From RGIG3178 sp964533965 (GTDB taxonomy: Bacteria; Bacillota; Clostridia; Christensenellales; QAND01): a stretch of DNA of 64,000 bases. The position numbers and the translations under genes were made by a program. The stretch spans positions 28,735 through 92,734 of the forward strand of contig CAZHNN010000010.1 of NCBI GenBank assembly GCA_964533965.1, written 5' to 3'. Positions 59,640 to 64,000 of this stretch are shown here, piece after piece; positions within the stretch are counted from its first letter, which is position 1, and every line of letters starts with the position of its first letter. The notes beneath the pieces are model-generated. The model had not been told where the DNA came from. It worked only from the letters and a program-made list of their open reading frames with translations, and searched no databases.

Positions 59640-59900
59640 TTGCCCAATATCAAATCGGCTATCAAGCGCGTCAAAATCGAAGAAAAGCGCAACCTTCGCA
59701 ACCGTATCGTCAAGAGCCGCATGAAGACCAGCATCAAAGCGTTTGACGCTGCCAAGGTCGACGACAAGAATCTCGAAGCTCTTTACCGCGCAGCAGTCAG
59801 CATGGTGGATAAAGCGGCCTCCAAGGGCGTGATCCATAAGAATATGTCCAACCGCAAGAAAGCACAGCTGGCAGAAGCCTACAACGCGAAGAAGGCGTAA
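59640..59900 (+). CDS. rpsT: Ribosomal protein S20
   Basis: 86 aa small-subunit protein that binds 16S rRNA. The sequence is basic and helical: PNIKSAIKRVKIEEKRNLRN, SRMKTSIKAF, and the C-terminal NMSNRKKAQLAEAYN. It starts at TTG (59640), with GGGAGGTG upstream. TTG starts are known to limit S20 expression in several bacteria. It is divergent from gpr and convergent with holA, the usual Clostridia arrangement. Confidence 0.97.
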   Translation: MPNIKSAIKRVKIEEKRNLRNRIVKSRMKTSIKAFDAAKVDDKNLEALYRAAVSMVDKAASKGVIHKNMSNRKKAQLAEAYNAKKA

Positions 59901-60009
59901 TATATTCGCTAAGAAACTATGTTTTTTAGCGATTTAAATTGTTTCGCAAGCTTCTGAAGCAAATCCGCCGCACATATCATCGGATAAGTATGTTACACCA
60001 AATAGAATT

Positions 60010-60035
60010 GCCATTTGACGATTGTCAAATGGCAT
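60010..60035. terminator. Hairpin between rpsT and holA
   Basis: 11-bp perfect arms TGCCATTTGAC / GTCAAATGGCA with a 4-nt loop, followed on the plus strand by TTGTATTTTC. It probably ends both convergent transcripts. Its arms are identical to those of the ptsI terminator (1830-1857). Confidence 0.75.
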
Positions 60036-60078
60036 TGTATTTTCTTTGGTCTTCAAAATCATCACTGTATTTTCGGAA

Positions 60079-61113
60079 TCAAGCGGGCTTCTCCGAGCCC
60101 TTCATTTCACTTATCCTATTTGTAATGAACGCACGTATCAGTGACAGCTCAAATGCCTGCCTCTCATCCGGAATCTGCCCGGTCTTGTTCATCTCGTCCC
60201 CTTCCGCAAGCGCGCACAGCGCGCGTTCCAGATATGCAAGGGATACACGCTTGGCCGCCTGCACCGTCTTTTCCCTCGCAATGCGTGGGCCTTTGAGGTT
60301 TTGCATCACGGCAGCCGGCGGCTTTTTCTCATCCAGCAGCTTTCTGGCGGTGATTAGCTCACGCAGCCGGTATGCGATGGCACCGCGAAGCATCAGGATC
60401 ACGCCGCCATGTTCTAGGTACAGCGACAGGCGCGAAAAAGCTCTTTCCCACTTACCGTCGATCAAGTCATCCGTTATCTCAAACGCGTCCGCCGTCTCGT
60501 TCACGATGGCGACCTTTTTGACATCCTCTACGGTGATCTCCGTGCGGGGATGGATGTAGCTTTCCAGTTTTCTCGTCTCCTGTGCCAGCGTGCCCGCGTC
60601 GAAGCCCGCCTGATAGATGAGCTGGTGCAGCGCATCTTTGCGGTAAATCAATCCTCTGGCGCTGGTGGAGGCGATGATGACCTTACAGAGTTCCTCTTCT
60701 CCAAGCGTATCGAATATCATCTGCCTGTCCGTGCTTACCGCCTTGGTCGGAGCAAGCCTGTTGTCGATCTTCTCCCCCTGGATGAACAACAGCACGCAGG
60801 TATCCGGGACGTTTTTGATGATATCCGCCCATCCCTTGTCGGATTCCGCTTTTTCAAACGCAGGGCAATTTTCCACGCGAACGACGCGGAATCTGCCGCC
60901 CATCGGCAGCTGTTGGCAGGCGTCGTATACAGCCATGGGATCGGCGTTGGACCCGAAGCGGCTGACATTCCAAAACGGCTCCGCCCCCGCAAGCGCGCTG
61001 CGCATAAGGCGGCTTTCATACAGCTGGAGCATGTATCGTTCTGTCCCGTAGAACAGATAAACCCGCTGCAGTTCTCCCTTTTTGATCTGATCGTTCAGCG
61101 CGTTAAGATCCAT
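60079..61113 (-). CDS. holA: HolA, DNA polymerase III delta subunit
   Basis: 344 aa clamp-loader delta subunit. It opens the beta clamp and is part of the replisome. The N-terminal VYLFYGTERYMLQLYE is typical. The middle (IIKNVPDTCVLLFIQG) and C-terminal collar (MLRGAIAYRLRELITARKLLDE) match the family. There is no P-loop, as expected for delta. It lies in the comEC-holA-rpsT neighbourhood conserved in Bacillota. Confidence 0.94.
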   Translation of the reverse strand: MDLNALNDQIKKGELQRVYLFYGTERYMLQLYESRLMRSALAGAEPFWNVSRFGSNADPMAVYDACQQLPMGGRFRVVRVENCPAFEKAESDKGWADIIKNVPDTCVLLFIQGEKIDNRLAPTKAVSTDRQMIFDTLGEEELCKVIIASTSARGLIYRKDALHQLIYQAGFDAGTLAQETRKLESYIHPRTEITVEDVKKVAIVNETADAFEITDDLIDGKWERAFSRLSLYLEHGGVILMLRGAIAYRLRELITARKLLDEKKPPAAVMQNLKGPRIAREKTVQAAKRVSLAYLERALCALAEGDEMNKTGQIPDERQAFELSLIRAFITNRISEMKGSEKPA

Positions 61114-61160
61114 GATATCCTTTCCCTTTGGTTATAGACAGGTTGTTCTCTCTTTCCCGA

Positions 61161-61778
61161 TTATTCCAGAACCAGATAACCGAAGTTGAAGCGGTCATGG
61201 AACTCCGGCGTCGGATTCCAGGTGCCCGCATGCCCCAGTTCGCCCCCGCTGCAAATCGTATAGAAGTTACCGCGAATCGTTTTGCCGGATCCTAAGTTCT
61301 GCTCACCGTACGTTTCGTTGATCATGTCAAACGGGATCGAATAGCGAATCTCCCAGAATTTCCCGTTGTAGTCCGCAGGATCTTTCACCGTGGTTTCGAT
61401 TTTAAACGTCTCCGGCGGAATGTTCCACAGCCTGCCGCGGCCGGGGCGTATATACCCAAAGCCCAGCAGCAGGGTTCCGATTGCATTCGTTTCAAAGTTC
61501 ATATAATCTTCGCGCAGTTCGGGATAAGCGTTGAAGAAAAACTCGACGCAGCTGTTCTGGGAAACCGGGTCGTTGTAGTTATACAGGTTTGCCAGAACAC
61601 CCTTTTCCTCCACATGGAACATGACATAAAACGCTTTCCCGTCATGGCAGACCTTTGCGTATGCCTTGGGATAGTATTCGTTTTCAGAGGGCTTATAGTT
61701 CGTGATATCCGCTTGCGGAACAGCATCCCAAGCGATTTCCTGGCCTACCGGCACTTTTTTGATGATATACGTATTCAA
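61161..61778 (-). CDS. CBM9-like carbohydrate-binding protein
   Basis: 205 aa beta-sandwich resembling the family 9 carbohydrate-binding / DOMON-like fold: IAWDAVPQADITNYKP, KAYAKVCHDGKAFYVMFHV, CVEFFFNAYP, WEIRYSIPFDMI, and a final FHDRFNFGYLVLE. There is no signal peptide, so it is probably intracellular. Related orphan proteins are annotated as carbohydrate-binding with no known ligand. The start is TTG at 61778, with AAGGAG 8 nt upstream; an upstream GTG sits on the binding site. It is inserted between holA and comEC, which are normally adjacent. Confidence 0.75.
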   Translation of the reverse strand: MNTYIIKKVPVGQEIAWDAVPQADITNYKPSENEYYPKAYAKVCHDGKAFYVMFHVEEKGVLANLYNYNDPVSQNSCVEFFFNAYPELREDYMNFETNAIGTLLLGFGYIRPGRGRLWNIPPETFKIETTVKDPADYNGKFWEIRYSIPFDMINETYGEQNLGSGKTIRGNFYTICSGGELGHAGTWNPTPEFHDRFNFGYLVLE

Positions 61779-61860
61779 GGCGCACACTCCTTTATAGGAT
61801 TCACATGTTATATTATACCATAGAAAAATTGGCGAATTGCTTTTCTTTTACGCTTGCCCT

Positions 61861-63381
61861 CTATACCGGCAGGACAACGGCGATGGCCGCACCCACTGCG
61901 CCTATGATCATCTTCGCTTTGGATGAAAGAAGGCAATAGCGGGACAGCACGATCACCACGAAACACCAGCCGAATATCAGCGATAAACGCGTAGTCTGCA
62001 GCGTGATCTGCGCGGCAGGCAACCCCGTAAAAAACCGCGCGATGGCTTCAATCAACACGCATACCCAGCGTACGACCCATGCGATTGCTCTGCCTGCAGG
62101 AAGGAATATCAGCCCCATCAGTCCGCTTAGAAGGCCACCCACCGTTACGATGCTTGAGAGCGGCACGACGGGAAGGTTGCCCAAGGCGCCGTAGAGCTGC
62201 ACCGTATGAAAGAAATATATCAGAAACGGCATGATCCCGATCTGCGCGGACGCCCATACGCACAACGCCTGATTGATCCGCCTCGGCACGAACTTTACGT
62301 GGCTCAATCCCTTTGTAAACGATGGATAGAACAACGCAATGCCAAGCGTCGCGGAAAAGGACAGACAGAACCCGGCAGTGAAGAGCTGCGCTGGCTGCGC
62401 GGCTGCGATGACGGCTGCGGCAAAACAGATCGAGGTCAGCAGGTCGTATTGCCATCCCGCCCAGTTTGCTAACAGATACAAAGAGAGCATCAGGCAGGCG
62501 CGGACGGCAGACGCAGGCCAGCCCACCACGGCGCAATAGCACCACAGCAGTGCCAATGTGATAAGAAACCGGGTCGTTGAAGCATAGGTGCGCCTGCCCA
62601 GCAGCCACTGCAGCGCCACCATGAAGAACGCAAAGTTCAGCCCGGATACGGATAGCACGTGCGCGATGCCCGCAGCACGAAACACAGTTAACTCATCTTC
62701 ACTCATCTGTTCGGTGTTGCCTAAAGTCATGCCGATGGCCATTCCAGCCTTGTCGCCGTACAGGGATGTCATCACTCCGTTTAGCTTGTCCGCAAAGCGT
62801 GCCGGCCAGAATTGGGCACCTTGGTTTTGGCCGGTGATCACGGCATTGTTGCCGGTAGCCTGATAGGCGATGTTCTGCGACAGACGCCAGGTCTTGTAAT
62901 CAAACGTCGTATCCTCGTAGTTTTCGATCGGTCTTAATTTTACCTTGCAGCGGATGTCGTCGGCGATCTTTACGTCAAAGGAACCATACACCGTGATGAC
63001 CACATCGGTTTCAAGCGGCATGTCGTCAAAGCGTGCACCTGTAAGGATACACTGGCTCTTGTTGTATTCATGATAGCTTACTTCGATCACAGTGCCGGTC
63101 AGCACTCCCTTTTCCTGCGGGGCAAACCTGGCGGCATGGAATTCCAGCGTTCCACGCAAAGCCCCGAACAGGCAGAAGAGTACACATAACGATGACAGTG
63201 CTACTTTGGGGATCTTTCTGTACAAAAGCGCAATGCCACCAAATACCAAGGTGATATACCACAGCCATCGGGGCAATTCGACAAAAAAAGAAACGAAAAC
63301 GCCCAGCAGGAAGCATGTGCACAATCCTGCCAGGCGTCTGGGGTTGCATATCTTTGGCTTGTCAGAGCTCGATGCTCTCAT
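61861..63381 (-). CDS. comEC: ComEC/Rec2 DNA-uptake channel without the MBL domain
   Basis: 506 aa membrane protein. The N-terminal DUF4131 region (about 20-190, with GVLTGTVIEVSYHEYN) is followed by the competence domain (GIAHVLSVSGLNFAFFMVALQ, then about eight helices including PASAVRACLMLSLYLLANWAG). It ends after the last helices. The C-terminal beta-lactamase-like domain of Bacillus ComEC (776 aa) is absent. It transports single-stranded DNA across the membrane in competent cells; activity of the short form is unproven. The start is the ATG at 63381, inside the end of the upstream MBL gene (20-nt overlap), with a weak ribosome binding site. Confidence 0.88.
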   Translation of the reverse strand: MRASSSDKPKICNPRRLAGLCTCFLLGVFVSFFVELPRWLWYITLVFGGIALLYRKIPKVALSSLCVLFCLFGALRGTLEFHAARFAPQEKGVLTGTVIEVSYHEYNKSQCILTGARFDDMPLETDVVITVYGSFDVKIADDIRCKVKLRPIENYEDTTFDYKTWRLSQNIAYQATGNNAVITGQNQGAQFWPARFADKLNGVMTSLYGDKAGMAIGMTLGNTEQMSEDELTVFRAAGIAHVLSVSGLNFAFFMVALQWLLGRRTYASTTRFLITLALLWCYCAVVGWPASAVRACLMLSLYLLANWAGWQYDLLTSICFAAAVIAAAQPAQLFTAGFCLSFSATLGIALFYPSFTKGLSHVKFVPRRINQALCVWASAQIGIMPFLIYFFHTVQLYGALGNLPVVPLSSIVTVGGLLSGLMGLIFLPAGRAIAWVVRWVCVLIEAIARFFTGLPAAQITLQTTRLSLIFGWCFVVIVLSRYCLLSSKAKMIIGAVGAAIAVVLPV

Positions 63382-64000
63382 GTTCACTGGCTGTTTGGGC
63401 GTTTTCAAAGACCGCCCTTGTCTGCAGTAAAAGCGCCTGCTCATCCGTCGTCGGGTTGATATGTGTGAGCAACAGTTTTTTAACACCAGCCGATTTGGCA
63501 AGATCCGCAGCCTCTTCCCCGTTCATATGCGGGGCCTTTACAGGTTGGTTCTCCTTCGAAAACGCCGCATCGCACAAAAAGAGGTCGGCGTTACGGATGA
63601 ACGGTATGAGCGTTTGGTCATAGACGCTGTCCGCCGAATAGGCAAGCGCCGTCCCTTTGGATTCGATGCGCATCGCATAGCACAATACGGCGTGGATGGT
63701 CTTCTGAAATGCCACGATCGCATCTCCGATGACGACCGGCTTGTCTGAATGGATGGCAATGGCTTCAAACGCCGCCTGGCCTGCAATTTCGTCGAAATCC
63801 TTTGTCGGGCTGTCCGGCAGATATACCTTGAGCTTTTCCCGTTTCCCTGCCAACACAATAGGATTTAGCATATATGCCAGCACGCGCATATCCGAAACAT
63901 GGTCGGCATGCAGGTGGCTAAGCACGATGGCATTCACCCGGTCTATCGCTATGAACTCCAACAGATGCGAAAGCGCGCCGGATCCGAAATCCACGACGAT
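63362..64000 (-). CDS. MBL-fold metallohydrolase, RNase Z/YhfI-like, 5' part beyond window
   Basis: The visible 213 residues are the C-terminal part of a metallo-beta-lactamase-fold hydrolase. The metal motif HLHADHVSD is seen. Later ligands are in YSADSVYDQ, LCDAAFSK, HMNGEEAA and LLLTHINP. The pattern fits the RNase Z-like or YhfI-like branch rather than the MBL domain of ComEC. The reading frame runs off the right edge, so the start is not visible. It overlaps comEC by 20 nt and they are probably co-transcribed. The substrate is unknown. Confidence 0.85.
   Translation of the reverse strand: MVVDFGSGALSHLLEFIAIDRVNAIVLSHLHADHVSDMRVLAYMLNPIVLAGKREKLKVYLPDSPTKDFDEIAGQAAFEAIAIHSDKPVVIGDAIVAFQKTIHAVLCYAMRIESKGTALAYSADSVYDQTLIPFIRNADLFLCDAAFSKENQPVKAPHMNGEEAADLAKSAGVKKLLLTHINPTTDEQALLLQTRAVFENAQTASEHESIEL

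Noticed and set aside
1..64000. CRISPR array, phage, insertion sequence or toxin-antitoxin system
   Set aside because: No regularly spaced repeats, transposase, integrase or paired small toxin-antitoxin genes were found. The only duplications are gene paralogues and the etfA/hisF relic.

Overview
The window is a dense stretch of chromosome from what looks like an anaerobic, endospore-forming member of the Bacillota, class Clostridia. The evidence for this is the spore protease gpr, spoIIP and a SpoIID-like spore-wall protein; a B12-dependent ribonucleotide reductase; a PTS phosphorelay; GatCAB; AGGAGG-type ribosome binding sites; frequent TTG and GTG starts; and a flavin LDH-EtfBA complex typical of lactate-oxidising anaerobes. 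Base composition looks mid-50s % GC by eye, with a few AT-rich islands. A run of 10 Ns (50510-50519) shows it is a draft scaffold. The genus cannot be named from this sequence alone. No tRNA, rRNA, CRISPR array, insertion sequence or phage was found.

Layout. 1-1.7 kb: uracil-DNA glycosylase (cut by the edge), folD and fchA, overlapping. 1.9-4.6 kb: a PTS relay operon (Man-type EIIA, HPr, EI) behind a consensus promoter. 4.7-8 kb: S41 peptidase, then a zinc dehydrogenase and a class II aldolase. 8.4-11.9 kb: DUF362 protein, two tandem pyruvate-kinase-C-like paralogues and a CGCAxxGCC-GNAT fusion. 11.9-15.1 kb: gatCAB. 15.3-19.4 kb: cupin, cNMP-binding/DUF2225 fusion, GNAT, NlpC/P60 lipoprotein. 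19.6-24 kb: flavin dehydrogenase with EtfB and ferredoxin-EtfA, a cupin and a relic of a tandem duplication. 24-27.6 kb: two lipoproteins and hisHF. 27.8-36 kb: purA-purC-purF-purB-pyrG-guaA, ending in a strong terminator. 36-46.6 kb: accessory genes (SpoIID/LysM protein, nitroreductase, MATE pump, DUF2156-GNAT pair, UvrA-like ATPase, GNAT). 46.7-55.3 kb: M20 peptidase, DUF1294-mutY-thrB, EF-G-like GTPase, nrdJ. 56.6-64 kb: murI, spoIIP, gpr, rpsT, holA, CBM9-like protein, comEC and an MBL-fold hydrolase (cut by the edge).

How genes work together. FolD lacks the lysine and glutamine needed for cyclohydrolase activity, and the overlapping fchA probably supplies that step. The LDH-EtfBA set probably oxidises lactate with a ferredoxin/NAD electron (con)furcation step. 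HisHF releases AICAR, a purine intermediate, and sits divergently opposite the purine/CTP/GMP operon. GatCAB, HolA, S20, ComEC, Gpr and SpoIIP are standard Clostridia housekeeping and sporulation genes.

The most interesting signals are the active-site-altered FolD beside FchA, the etfA'/hisF' junction that records a tandem duplication, the unexplained PK_C-like pair with a CGCAxxGCC-GNAT fusion, a hairpin that sequesters the spoIIP ribosome binding site, and a cluster of nested hairpins at 43.0-43.35 kb. I did not find a clear-cut new defence or mobile system.
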